DNA of 64,000 nt, taken from Aldrovandia affinis. Its lineage: Eukaryota; Chordata; Actinopteri; Notacanthiformes; Halosauridae. A model generated the notes under the pieces. The model saw only the letters and a list, made by a program, of their open reading frames with translations. It made no database searches and was not told where the DNA came from. Position numbers and translations under genes: made by a program. The stretch covers positions 1,791,418 through 1,855,417 of the forward strand of contig JAINUG010000049.1 of the NCBI GenBank assembly GCA_029706075.1, in the 5' to 3' direction. This document shows, one piece after another, positions 1-21,640 of the stretch. Numbering within the stretch: position 1 is the first letter of the stretch; each line of letters starts with the position of its first letter.

Positions 1-492
1 ATTCACTCATTAAGTTCACTGTGAAAGATTTCCCTGACGTGAGTTCCCTTTGTGTTGCTGCTGCTGAGTCTTAATACAAGACGTCTGGCAGTAAGTAAAG
101 AGTAATGCCATAATTACCACAGCAGACAAGGCCTTATGAATTCCCGTCTTCTGATTCCACATTGTGCTTACTAAAGCAAAAGGCATTCATGTGAGATCAC
201 TGGGGCAGGGAAGGTAGCCATAGCAACAGCGCAGCCCATGGAAAGTCTGAGTGAGCTGTCCATTGGTGCTGGCCTCCACCTGGCCTTACGGACAGCTGTA
301 GTGCTGCTCGTCCACACACCTCTGAAAACGGGTGTCGTGCTCGATTTTCCTTGCTTACTGGAGTTTCTTCTTGAGGCCCGGTGCTATGAAATGCACACCC
401 ATGCAGTGCGATTACAAGCTGTACAGTAGGAGGACAGTAGAAGAACACGGTTAGAAGAATGTCCACTCCTACGCTCTCTGAGCAAGAAATGA

Positions 493-494
<2 letters not shown>

Positions 495-528
<34 letters not shown>
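495..528. repeat. (TG)n microsatellite
   Basis: About 17 perfect TG dinucleotides, likely polymorphic. Confidence 0.95.
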
Positions 529-530
<2 letters not shown>

Positions 531-1027
531 TGTATAGGGGAGCATGGGAGGGGAGGCGATCATTCATCACCGTGTGCTATGTACAGACAGCTAAAAAAGT
601 CTACATTCCTTTAAAGTGTAAAGTGTAAATGTGAAAGGGGTCAAGCATTTGCCGAATTCTCTTGGTGGTGCTGATGCTGACACCGAGTGATTACTTTAAA
701 AAAAGTTTTATTTTGTTTCAGATTTTTTCCCAGTTTTTTTCCCAATTTGCTAACCAATTATACCCTATAGAATGAACCCCTTTGTTTCACTTAAATACCA
801 TTGTTGAGGGATGCCATTTCTGTCACCCATACACTGACAGGCATGGGAAGGCGACAAGGTGAATATCACAAGCTAAATTATGCTAACAGAGCAGCGTATA
901 GCGCGTATAACAATATGTATGATAAACTGCTCTCTTAACATAATTAAGACAATCTCCCTAGAGTGTAGAAAAAGCCTAGAGACACATCCACAAAATGTCA
1001 GAAACCTGTCTTTGAGGGAGATGAGCT

Positions 1028-1080
1028 TACATAAGAACATCAGAACACATAATGACGAGAACCCATCTCGGCTCATCATG
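1028..1080 (-). mobile_element. CR1-like LINE 3' end fragment
   Basis: Read on the minus strand, the segment gives gagccgagatgggttctcgt then cattatg and two ttcttatg-type units. This is the same 3' end as the CR1-like element that ends near 39184, with a short internal deletion. It is a 5'-truncated copy in the opposite orientation. Confidence 0.6.
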
Positions 1081-1432
1081 AATCTTCGTCCTGATCATGA
1101 ATATGGGATCAGTGGTGTGGAAACGTGAGGAAACCTGTCTCTCTCGGAGGTTGACTGTGGCATCCTTGGTTTATTCGCTTCGTTCTACTAAATTATTAAT
1201 TACATTATCGTGGGAAGATAAAGGGTATTCTTTGAAAAGGAGCCAGCAAAGGGTACTAAGAGATAATGCAGTCGCCACACATATGGACGATCAGATCCTC
1301 CGCCCACCGGGAAACATTTGGGACACATTGATTCCACACACAAAAAACAATGTTTTTTTAAGTGATCATAAGAGATGACTTAAGAGAAGCAGAAAGAGCA
1401 GGGACATTACAGTAAGAGTGCCACAGCAGGCT

Positions 1433-1433
<1 letters not shown>

Positions 1434-1478
<45 letters not shown>
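1434..1478. repeat. (CA)n microsatellite
   Basis: About 21 CA units preceded by cgcg. Confidence 0.95.
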
Positions 1479-1479
<1 letters not shown>

Positions 1480-4400
1480 GCTGTGCGTGTCAAGGCTGTG
1501 GAGCAGGTAGAAATATCCCCCTAACAAACCTTGCACAAATAATCAAACAACACTCAAATCAAACACGTATGACTTTTTAAACATTGTCTTTTATTAAGCA
1601 TGTTAAACGACAATATGCTACTATGTGCAGTTGCGTTGAAAAATATAACAGAGACAATTCATAAGCATTTGATGTTAGAGTCAGATGTAATTTTTTTGCT
1701 TGCGTTGTTCCATTCCACACGTGTCATCGCCCCCTCCTAACTCTTTTCCCACATCAAAGTCGGAGTCATTGGACTATTTTCCAGAAGCAAAGTGCTGAGA
1801 GTTAAATGGCATCAGTTATGATGGAAAAAAATGGGGCCTCGGAACAGATTCATTGACTTAATTAACCTGTAGCCAAATTCTCTTTGTTGAACAATAATGT
1901 ACATTTCAACATTAAACGGCCCAGTGATAATGCAACAGAAGATAACAAATAAAACCTTGGAAGTTGCATTGCACATTCCTGATGAACAAACAAGTCAGAT
2001 TGTTGATTTTGCTAAATTAAAATCATCACCCCCTCCCTCCCCCGGCCTGTTCTCGTCCTGATGAGAATGCAGTGTTTGGAAAATAGATAAGACCCCTCGT
2101 CATTGCTAACGGGGTTGCTCAGAATGCAGTAACGAATTCCTCCTCCAGAAAGTACGGTAATTGCTCTGCTTAAACAGTGCATGGAGATTTGGCCTAATTA
2201 GCAGCCTTTGGCGATAAGAAAGATGGCTGCTGGAGAGACTGACACTCCGAGGATGAGAGGAGGTGAAGGCCTCGGGGTGCTATCTTCTGTTTTGTATTTT
2301 CTGCCATAATTCATCTGAATAAATGCATTCTTAAAAAGCACAATGCATCCTGTGGCCGCAAGGAAGGAAGGAGCCTGAAGGAGGGATAGAAATGTAAACT
2401 CTTTCTGTTCCACTGTGTCTTTATCAGCAGAGGTCTGCATCTAAGAGCTGCTGTGTTTTCATATTGTATTTGCCTTTTATCCTATTAACTAACCATGAAA
2501 GAGCATGCAATGCAATAGGGAAAAAACACTGCGTATGTTACTTTACGTATTGGGATTGGCATTTTCAAAGAATTTTCATTTCGATTTTTTGATGGAAGGA
2601 AGGCATGTGTTGGTTTTTATTTGGATTGGTAAACCTCTTATATCAAATTCCAGTTGCTTCTTGCTTAAGGTGCTGTAATTATTTTTGTTTTAATATAAGA
2701 TGCCATGTTGGCAAAGAGTTGATTGTGATTGATTGTTTAACCAAATCTTTGTTTGTTGTACTTAGTTCATCCAGCTAAGAATATCATCTGATTTATGTCA
2801 GCCAAAATGAATAGGCATGACATAGTCTCGAATGGCATTATTCTTTTGTCGATTCTCCAGATTCAACTTCGCATCAGGATTTTTAATCAGAAATGTTAAA
2901 TATTAGTTGTAAACCACACAAACCTGGAAGCATTCTGAAGTACTTTTTTTTGTAGGCTTCTCAGCTATTTCCTCTAGGCAGTATACGTCCTTATAAGGAG
3001 AAACTATGAGGCTCAATAACTAAACCATTAAGCCATTGTCTCAGAGTGAGTAAATGGAGTGGAAACAATATGGAAAGACACGTTGTGTTGCTAGCAAAAA
3101 ATGACACTTTACACGGCCTAAGTGAATTTTGGCATTTCCCACTTAATAATGTGGAAAGGAAATATACATTTTCTCAAATACAGGCCCAGAGCAGCTAAAG
3201 AGACAGATATAGTTTATCTGCAATCTTGGCTGCGAGGGAGGGGGGTGTAGAAGGTCACCGTTTCCCGATTGAACACACAGGCAAGCAGACTTCAGACCGC
3301 TGCTATGTGTTTTCACAACACTTTCTCATTCCCAACTTGTCAGATATTGCATGTTGGTTTTCAGGGACGATCAATACAATCAACACTTTGCTGTTCCCTT
3401 GCTCCTCCACAGAGTCCTCCAAAATGTCAGTTTGGATAGTATCAGCAGTAGCACGCAAATCTCAGGGGGGCAAGGAAAGTGAATATCTGAGGCAGTTTGA
3501 TACTTTATAACTGTGGTGTCGCCGTTATAGTGAGAGTTGCAGATGTTTGCTATGCTAAGGGTGATTTTGAGGGGTATGAATCTCTGCCTCCTGTGGGGAG
3601 GATTAGAGAAAAGAAGGGGGGAGAGAGAGAGACAGGAAAGAGGAGGAATGAGAAGGAGACGGCGCAGATAAGGAGTGTGTTTGCATATGCACTGTGAACC
3701 GCTCCTCCTTGCATCCATGAATTTTACCCATCTGCTAATGAAAGGAGAGCTAATCGCTCTGGCCCACTGGTAAAATTCAAATACTCCTGGATTTAATGGA
3801 GGTTACGGTAGCACTGTGCCATTTCTGCAGGAAGGAAAGTGATCATCCTACATATTCTACACACTGGATAAATTGTTCCTTAATTATAATTTCAAATAGG
3901 CAGAACTGTTGTGTAACTATTTCAAATGTAAAATATGTTCAAAAATGTAGACCTACTGTACATATAATATTTTTTTACATTAAAAGAGCATTGACATTTT
4001 GGCCTTGTTAACCTTCATCAGAGTTCAATAACAAGACTTGCATTTCACTGCATTAAAGTGACTCTCAGGTGATAATTGCAGTCAGGTTGGTGGATTTTGC
4101 ATTATGTTGTTTCCCCAGGTCCTGCAGGGCAGCAGTTAATTTGGTGCTTATTCTGCAATGTCTAAAATCTATCCCTTCAGTTTCTGTAAAATCCATCTTC
4201 CCCTACTTGTTGGGTGAGGGAAAGTGTATTTGTAATTGTATTTGGGTAAAATTAGTTTGTCATTTTTCTGAAATTGCTACTAAACAACAGGAGATAGATA
4301 AATAAAATAACTTTACATTAATACTACTATAATCTGAAAGGACAGAGCACTCGCATTAGCCTTGTGAGATGTTATGGTCTATTTGCTGGATGTGGAGCAG

Positions 4401-5549
4401 GAGAAAGCAGTTTGTCACACATAGTCACATAAAATCAAATGTCCTTTCTTCTGGTTCCTCTGTGGTCAGCACTGCTCCTTCAGAAAATATATGAACTACT
4501 GCAGGCGTTGCTGTGGGCACAGCACTCATAGAAATCAGACTTTTAAAAGTTCCAAGAAAAACGTTCATGTCAAGCCTGTCCCCCAGAGACGGTCAAATCT
4601 GGGAAATACTCCAACAGTAATGTGCCTGCTCCGGAAACCAGGGGCGGACGTTGGCTGAAGAGGAACAAGATTTTTATCATCAAGGCCAGGAGTACATCCA
4701 GTTACTTAAGTTAGCGTCCTTGTTTTTTTTTTTTTGTTAGTTTCATTATTTTTCTTTTATTTCCCCCCCCCTGGAATGATAGAATCATTGAAATGGAGGA
4801 AAATACCATTTGTTTTCATTTTTTTAAATGTGCCTCAAAAGGGTATATTTTTCACATTATATTTTTGATCTCAATGGATTGCCTGGTTCTATAAAGATAA
4901 ACAGAGTGTAGTTAATGCCATTCGGCAGTTTATTTACCTTTACTCATTGGATCCTTTGGTTGCATCAATGTAACATACTTTATCTGGGTGAACCTCCAGG
5001 TGTGATTAGCTTGGTGTTGTGTTCAATCATTGAGTGAAGACATGCACAGACTATAGAGCTACAAACTAGATAGTAGTACTAACTAACTACTGTACTGTAG
5101 CTAGAAGGGCAAACCAGGTTCATTGTTAGGAATCAATGGCTGGGAATTTGAAACAAACAATAGACTTGGCCCTTCAAAGTGTAGTCCTTGTAATCCTACA
5201 CTGGATTCTACCACAACAGCTAAACTACTGTGTATGGCATGTACTGTATGTACTTGATCCTCCTGTTTGCCTTCCGTCCCAGGGTGAGGGAGAGCACAGA
5301 TCTGTTTGTCTCACACTCGCGCACCTCCTCTCAGGCCCTGGCAGGGACAGCACAATGTCTCCAGTGCTCGTGGACTCTCAGAACAGGGCCCTGTGGAACA
5401 CGCATGCTCCAGTCTGCTATACTACACTGACCTTCAATGTCTCTCTCTGTTGGCTTTCTGAAGAACACCTCTTCAGAGCTGCTAGCATTTGCATACACAC
5501 TGGTGGTCTGGTAGCATCTAGGTACAGTTTGCTACCGTGTGTAGTCTGT

Positions 5550-5550
5550 A

Positions 5551-5581
<31 letters not shown>

Positions 5582-5621
5582 CGTTTGCGTGCTTGTGCGT
5601 GCATGTCTGTGTGTGTTTCTG
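5550..5621. repeat. (TG)n microsatellite, imperfect
   Basis: A perfect TG run at 5550-5578 is followed by an imperfect TG/CG tract. It creates spurious poly-(CV) open frames. Confidence 0.9.
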
Positions 5622-6945
5622 AGATCCTGAACCCCTCTCCACGACTTGGTGTGGAAGTGTAGCGTGGCTCCTGAAGGGTTTCCTGTGTTTTTAGTTTGGG
5701 TAATCCAGAGCTCTAACTGCAGAATCCAGTTTCTCAGTTTTTGAGAATCCCCCTACAGCATGTAGAATGCATACCCTGAAGCATTTGCTAATCTATTGTG
5801 CATGGCACCGACAATGGAATGTTCATATCTGCTGTTCCTACACTGCGGGCTCTTTCAGCGGAGGCCAAGGGGGGGGCACAGAATGTGTGCGTGTGTGTAT
5901 GTGTCATGAGGGAAGTTGCAGGTGTGATCACCTGGCTTCAATGAGCATGGTGCAGTGGGGCATACACGGGTGCATACTCAGTACTGTGCTGGCTCTGGAG
6001 GACTACATGCTGACCACACAGGGAGACAAGTTAGCAACAGCGTCCTACAGTGCGTAGTACAGAGCGATATGACATCTGTGAACATCTTGACCGTGCGACA
6101 AAGTGATCAAGGAAAACCTGACTTTCCTTTTTTGCAGGGTCTGAAAGGACAGTTTTGGTCAACCAGCCAGATGGTGTTTTTCCAGGCCAAATATTCTCCA
6201 ACAAGGGGAAGGCTGCGCACAGAATGGTGTCAGAAAAGTGCATTATTTCAAATAAATGTTAAAGGTTTTATCCTATTTGAGGGTGCTGTCCTTTTCCAAT
6301 ATTTTGGAGTTCCCCAGGAAGGTCCTATGCATTTCAATATGCATTTCACGACCGCACAATCAGAATTTGATTCCATACTGAAGGGTGTGCCCACTGTCAT
6401 GAGAACGAGTGCTTTTGTTGGACGTGCTACCCAAGAGCCTGATGAGGTGTGGAAACCTCACAGCTGGGAAATAATAATTCCTGAGATTGTGACCTTTTGA
6501 TATATGTGTTCATTATCTAGCTTGCAATAATGTTTTCTCTTGCAAAGTGAGCAAACCTGGACAGCTAAATCGAGGAACAAAGCTATTTTATGACTGTGCG
6601 GCAAAGTTTATGGTTCTGAGCAGCATTTTTCATTCAGCTTTCATTGCAGAAAAATGTTGGTGGTCAGCGTGTGACCTCCTTCTCAGGCACTTAAATTGGA
6701 GTGTTTCAGTATTAACACCAGCTGAATTTGGGCCAGGGTTATGTAAACACACTGGAGATGGGATTCAATGGGGGATTGTTTTGAGCACAGGCCTTATCTC
6801 AACATTTTCTTTCTTTTTATGGGGAGTGACAAAAAAACTTAAATAATTCCAAAAAATACAACTAACAATCCAAAAATGTGTTGTTCAAAGTTCAGGTCAA
6901 AATGTACCCGGGCATTAGATTCTATCCTCAGCGAATGCTGAGCCT

Positions 6946-7805
6946 GTGACGATCAGGATAAGGACCCAGACGCAGATCAGGATATTGGCAAAAGAGTAGT
7001 TTAATGGGAAGCAGGGGTCAAAACCAGGAATCAGATATGGCAAAGGTACAAAATCACAAGGCAAAAGGGAGGTCTAGAAAACAGTCAAAAAGGTCTAAAC
7101 GGGCAGGCAGAAAGGCAAACAAAACAGAATCGGTAGGCAGGCTCGGAGTCGTAAACAGAAGGGATGTCTCGGAAAATACGATAAACACTGGCTTCAGAAT
7201 AATAGGCTCAGGGAATAAGGATCAACGTTCTGACGGGGAAGGAACATAAACGCAGAACAGATATACAAAACGGAAAAGGTAAAACAATAGGAATCAGGTG
7301 TGACTGGGAGGAGAGAGAGGTAGGAACACAGGTATAAACCATGGGAATCGTTAAACCAATAACGAGGGACAACGCAAGACACGGACTGGGAAACATACAA
7401 ACATATAGACAATAAACGACCTGGGAGATCAGGCAGACACGTGCATAGCTAAAGGGGAGGAACGCAAAGAGAGAAGCTGCGTGCGAATGAAAGGGAAAGT
7501 GAAAAGCTAACAGGGATACGATAATAAGCGAGAAAGACAGCGATAGTCAGAAGCGTGAGATAATTAGTGATTAGTAGTGTTAGTAACTTAATCTAAATCC
7601 CTAACGTTAGTAGATTAGTTGGTTAGTACTATATACATCTAACTAATATATACAAAGTGCAATCTAGAAAGTAAGAAGGAAGAAAACGAGAAAATAAGCG
7701 AAGACGGAAAAAACCCGAAATGATTAACTTCCCGAAGTGCATGACAAGACAAGGAGTGGATCTAGAAATAAACGGAACAAAGACAGACAGGGACCAGAAC
7801 GTGAC
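6946..7805 (-). mobile_element. possible solo LTR of Gypsy type
   Basis: The block starts TGTGACGATCAGG and ends GACCAGAACGTGACA, so it is bounded by TG...CA with related inverted ends. The motif cccagacgcagatcagg next to the left edge resembles the R/U5 end of fish Gypsy LTRs read in antisense. No clear 5-bp target duplication is visible (gagcc against gaacg) and no internal coding part is nearby. The limits and the class are tentative. Confidence 0.4.
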
Positions 7806-8071
7806 AGAACGATGAAAATGGAATACAGAATAAAGAATAATGAATAATGACTGATGAAAAATAAACAAAGTACAAAAAACAACAGAACAGATACTCAAAA
7901 ACATAACAGAGCTGTGTTCTGCCTGAACCACATCATGGTCTGACGGTTGTTGTCCAGGAAGTTGCAAAGAAGAGTAAAACGTCCCGACCATGTGTGTACG
8001 TTCACAAAGACTGTACACTTTTGATGTTGCTTTGCCAATCATAATAGACTTTTATTTTCTTCAACTGACCA

Positions 8072-8349
8072 GGCACGGTGGTGCAGTGGATCCGCTGTGT
8101 CTGCAGTAAGAAGGTTTGCTCCAACCAGGCGGGGCCTTTCACCACCTGATTTCACCCGTGTCGCGTTAGCTCGCCTCCTGGACCAAAGGAGGTAAACTAA
8201 TTATTCTAAATCAGGTGGTGTAGTGAATGGTGTGTGCCCTGCGATGGATTACCTGTCCAGGTGTATTCCTGCCTCTCGCCGGAGGCATGCTGGAGGCTCC
8301 AGCCCCCCTGACCCTGACCAGGAATAGCCAATCATATGGATGGATGGAT
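8072..8349 (+). mobile_element. tRNA-derived SINE, degenerate
   Basis: The sequence opens with gcacggtggtgcagtgg, contains tgaatggtgtgtgccctgcg and tgcctctcgcc, and ends in atggatggatgga. These are landmarks of a widespread fish SINE with a tRNA-like head and an (ATGG)n tail. The promoter B box is lost by rearrangement. The copy ends about 70 bp before the dcx exon at 8421. Confidence 0.7.
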
Positions 8350-8393
8350 TTGGATTTTTTCATCCTGTGACATTACAGTACACGGACATGTAA

Positions 8394-17491
<9,098 letters not shown>

Positions 17492-17762
17492 ATCCTCTCG
17501 GCCTCAATTTCCTTCCAGTTCAGCCGTCCAGCTGCAGAGGTATCTTCGCTGCTCACGTCTGACAGGCCTCTCGTTCTCTCTCCGTCTCTCCCTTGTGACC
17601 CTGCGCTAAAACTGCCCCCCCCCCCAGCTGTACAAGCTGCTTGATAATTGATCCAGAACATCACCACATCTTCATTTCTGTTAGAGATTTTTCTTTGTTG
17701 CTTAATTTCTTATGGGATAAAAAGTGGAATCCCAGCCTGCACTGGGTAGTAATATAATTATA

Positions 17763-18293
17763 TACAGTGGGGTCCAAAAGTCTGAGTCCACCAAGATCTG
17801 TTTGTTTTCATCATTCATCAAAAAGGAACTTAAAGGTTTTGCTCAGAGAACAATTTGACCTCTAACTACTTCACTAAGCTCTGCTGACATAATTACAAAC
17901 AGCTGCAAAACCTTTGCAAAGAAAGTGTCCTTTTTCAAGATTAAAGCACCTGCAGTAGCAATGAGAAAAAAAGAGGACCATATTAATTACATCAATATCC
18001 AGTATTAATTGTTACAAGACTAAAACAACTCATACTGTTTATTAGGAGTGTCCATGTATTAAAACTTGAATGGAAGATAAGGTGTCACAATACGTTGAGG
18101 AAATGAAAGGCAATACAAAATATTTATAGATATTTCAATTTCATACCATCCTTTCTCAAACAAACATTTTTAAAAAGATGTATCAGTGTTTTATGACATT
18201 CTTGAATAACAAATATTACATGAGTAAAACCTTTGTTCGTTTTTGGTGAACGATGAAAACAAACAGATCTTGGTCGTGGATTCAGACCCCACA
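17763..18293. mobile_element. Tc1/mariner-type MITE with inverted ends
   Basis: The left end TACAGTGGGGTCCAAAAGTC and the following ccaccaagatctgtttgttt are repeated in inverse orientation at 18245-18292 (aaacaaacagatcttgg, then ...cagaccccac). The inverted repeats are about 50 bp and the interior is about 430 bp without coding capacity. The left edge has the TATA expected for TA-target insertion. A collapsed relative lies at 46350-46430. Confidence 0.85.
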
Positions 18294-20607
18294 AACACAA
18301 ACTGATGAATTTGTTCTTTGCATTAAATGTGTGGATTGTTCAACTCGTTCTAAATGGTAGAAAACAGAAGGTGCTTGATTTAGTCTGTGCCTGTCTGTGT
18401 GTTTTACACAGAGACTCTTTAAACTCCCTCACACACTCACACACGTACACATTTACACCCCTATACACACTCCCTCCATCTCTCTCACATACACACACAG
18501 GGCACAGTCTTGTAGCGCCAACTGGTTGTTTTCACTGCAGTCCTCTCTCTGTGTTCCTTATGAACTGGGCTGTTTCTCCCTGATGGCTGTTATACTGGAT
18601 ACTGGTCCAAAAATATTTCCTACAGGCCACCTGAAACAAATCTCTATACACTTTATACATCTATATTGGTGCACCACTTTATTTGCTCCACAATGAAACA
18701 TACTTTCCCCATTAGGAAGATGAATTAAATAAATCAAACAATATTCTACCTACTATAATACAGAAGTGTAATCAACACCCATAAACACAGTGGGATATCT
18801 GGAAAATGTGGTCTTTGCTTGGGTGAGCTCTGCTGAACAATGTCTGTTACTACTTCATATTACTTTGAGTTTTGCCTTCTTTGGTGGGTGATGAATGAGA
18901 CTAGCTGTAGAGAAGAGGGTTTATATTGCATTGTTGATCTCCTATTAGACATTATGACGTACACAAGGAACAAATATAGATTGTATCTAAAAGGGGTAGA
19001 TGCCGTTTAAGGAGAATAACCACAAGCAGGTTTTGCAGTTCAGGTAAATCCAATGACTGTAAAAAAGGTCTCACAATTTCCATCTCCAATCTGATTTATT
19101 ATTACACAGATTAAGAAGTAGTAGTTCTGTGTTTTTTTTTCATAAACATGGATTATTTAGTAAAAGATCATTTCACATGATCTGCTCGAATTTCTCTATC
19201 TGTGTTTGAGAAAACAATAAAACATCAATAACAACTCCATTGTTAAAATAAGATGTTTGTATTGTTTGTTTGTATTTATTGACACATTGTCTGAGATTTC
19301 TCAGATATTTAGAAACAATATGAATTATAATTATCTTGAACCACTCTTGTGCCAAGCTTAAAAATGGCTTTGGACATACACTGGCAAATGACTGGTATAG
19401 GAAGGGTTGAGAGGCTAATATCGTTCACAATGGTGGAAACAGGGTGGTTCAAAGAATAATGAATGTTTTTCTGGTTTCCATGTCGCCACCAATTATCTAA
19501 CAAAATCAATCTAAGCCTATCAACTGCCCATGTTACCATTCACAATGAATCCTGTAACATCTACACTGCACTGTGCCTTCCAACAGCCAGTCGTAGAAAT
19601 CATCACGTGATTAGAATAATTGTTGGTAATAGAATTTTCAATCGTTTTTTACAAAAAACATTGTTTTTTATTTTGGTACATATATATATATTCCATTTCT
19701 TGTACCTGTCAGCATTGAGAATATATTTCAGTGTTGTGCAGCCACCATCATACAGAATGGAAGGTGAAATTCTCTCACCTCCAATGGTGCTTTTTTCAAA
19801 GGTCTTTTGATAGAATAAATAGAAAAACACTTTCTTTTTTTATGAGCAATTTGCAGCTGTTTTTAATGCTTTGAATTTTAGAACAACTTTAGTATTTTAT
19901 GAGTTGTCTGACTATATTTGTTACAGAAATTATTCCGGAAAATCAAAGTAAAGGGTGATCATTCTTTATCTCTTTAGCCAGTGCAGTCCTTTGCTGAATT
20001 ACAGACAAATTCACAGCAGATCTCTTGTCTGCTCTGCCACAGTGGCTTGTTCAACCCTTCAAAATGGTAATTCAATGCATTAACCCATTCACTGCCAAAA
20101 AAAAAAAAATGCATTCCATTTTGCTTTTGTTAATTCAGTGAAGTCTGCCTTGTTGCCGTGTACGTATCTGTGTTGTGAAACATGTGCTCCCCTGTTGCAT
20201 CCACTGGAGGTGAACTTTTCCCCATAATTATAATTTCACTCCATGTAAATGTTTATATGTGAATATGAATGTGAATATTCATTCATGACCATGAAACACT
20301 GCATTATTCCCACTGGAAGGACCAGTCTCTTGGTGAAATACCCACATATTCCCCCATGTTCTAGCATATTCCATTTTCCTTACATGGTGTGGTGGTTTGG
20401 GATGCACAACATACATTTCGGTTAAAGAAGACAATAAGGTAGACACAGACAAAAACTGAAGTTACAATCTAATCATGAAATTTCAATTCCCATCATCTTT
20501 CAGCCCTCTCTGTCACCACTGCAGAAATATTGGTCTGCCTCAACAGCAAAGATCAATTGCCGATGTAAATAGTGATGTGGAATGGGGAATTAGTTATAAC
20601 TGTAATA

Positions 20608-21155
20608 TACAGGTAACTGTCAAGATAAAGGAAACGCCAACATAAAGTGTCTTAATAGGGCATTGGGCCACCATGAGCCACAATCACTACAACAGCTTCA
20701 ATGCGCCTTGGCATAGAAGTGTCTGGAACTCTATTGGAGGGATGCAACACCATTCTTCCATGAGAAATTCCATAATTTTGTGTTTTGTTGATGGTGGTGG
20801 AAAACTCTGTCTCAGACACCGCTGTAGAATCCCATAAGTCTTCAATTGGGTTGAGAGGCGGCCATGACATATTGTTTGTATTGTTTTCATGCTCATCAAA
20901 TCATTCAGTAACGATTCAATGCTGTTGACGGGGCATTGTCATCCTGGAAGTGGCCATTCCCATCAGGATAGAAATGCTTCACCATAGGATGAAGGTGATC
21001 ACTCAGAATGGCTTTGTATTTATTGCCATCCACCTTGTCCTTTAACGGGTTGAGTGGACCTAATCCATGCCAGGAAAATGCAACCCGCACCATGACGGAG
21101 CCACCAGAACCCTTCATTTACTCAAGTGTTTCCTTTATTTGTCCAGTTACCTGTA
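20608..21155 (-). mobile_element. internally deleted Tc1-like DNA transposon
   Basis: Both ends carry TACAGGTAACTG...aataaaggaaac in inverted orientation and are flanked by TA. On the minus strand the interior reads as pieces of a Tc1-type DDE transposase: GGSVMVRVAFSWHGLGPLNP, YKAILSDHLHPMVKHFYPDG, FQDDNAPS and NPIEDLWD. The reading frame is broken and the N-terminal DNA-binding part is absent, so the copy is dead. It is a fossil of an otherwise common fish Tc1 family. Confidence 0.9.
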
Positions 21156-21389
21156 TGTCTCAATTCGTATTAACTGGTATTAAGTATGTTAAACATATTG
21201 AGGCGTGGACAATGGGATGATACTGTCGCTTTTCAGCAAGTCTTTGCTATGCTATTGTTACTAAGAACACAACATATTTGCCATTGGCCTCTCTTCTAGT
21301 TCTAGTTCTAGTCTACCTCTAGTCCACTATAACTGTCACCCTTGCAGAGGAAGATGGAAGAGGGACTCGAAGTAGAGATGTATTGTAAT

Positions 21390-21640
21390 TAGGCTAATGT
21401 CCTTCATCTCCATAATCAAAGCAGTTTTTGCCTAAACTCCACTTCACAAGTTGCTGAACACCATCAGAGTTTCCATGCACTGTTCTAGTGCATAGGTGAG
21501 CCCCCACAGTCTGGTATTGAACCCAGCCCATGCCAGTGCCGACTGTGGCCAGCGGCAACACAGGGCAATGCACGATTGGTTGTAACGTTGCCCGGATTGG
21601 GCATTCCAAATTGGAATAAAAAGTGGGTAAAAGCATAAAA
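21390..21640 (-). mobile_element. possible SINE-like fragment
   Basis: On the minus strand the segment runs from ttccaatttggaatgccc to a B-box-like gggttcaatacca. This resembles tRNA-derived fish SINEs but lacks a clear A box or tail. Tentative. Confidence 0.3.

Noticed and set aside
20608-21155. Active Tc1 transposase gene
   Set aside because: The N-terminal DNA-binding half is missing and the catalytic part is frameshifted.
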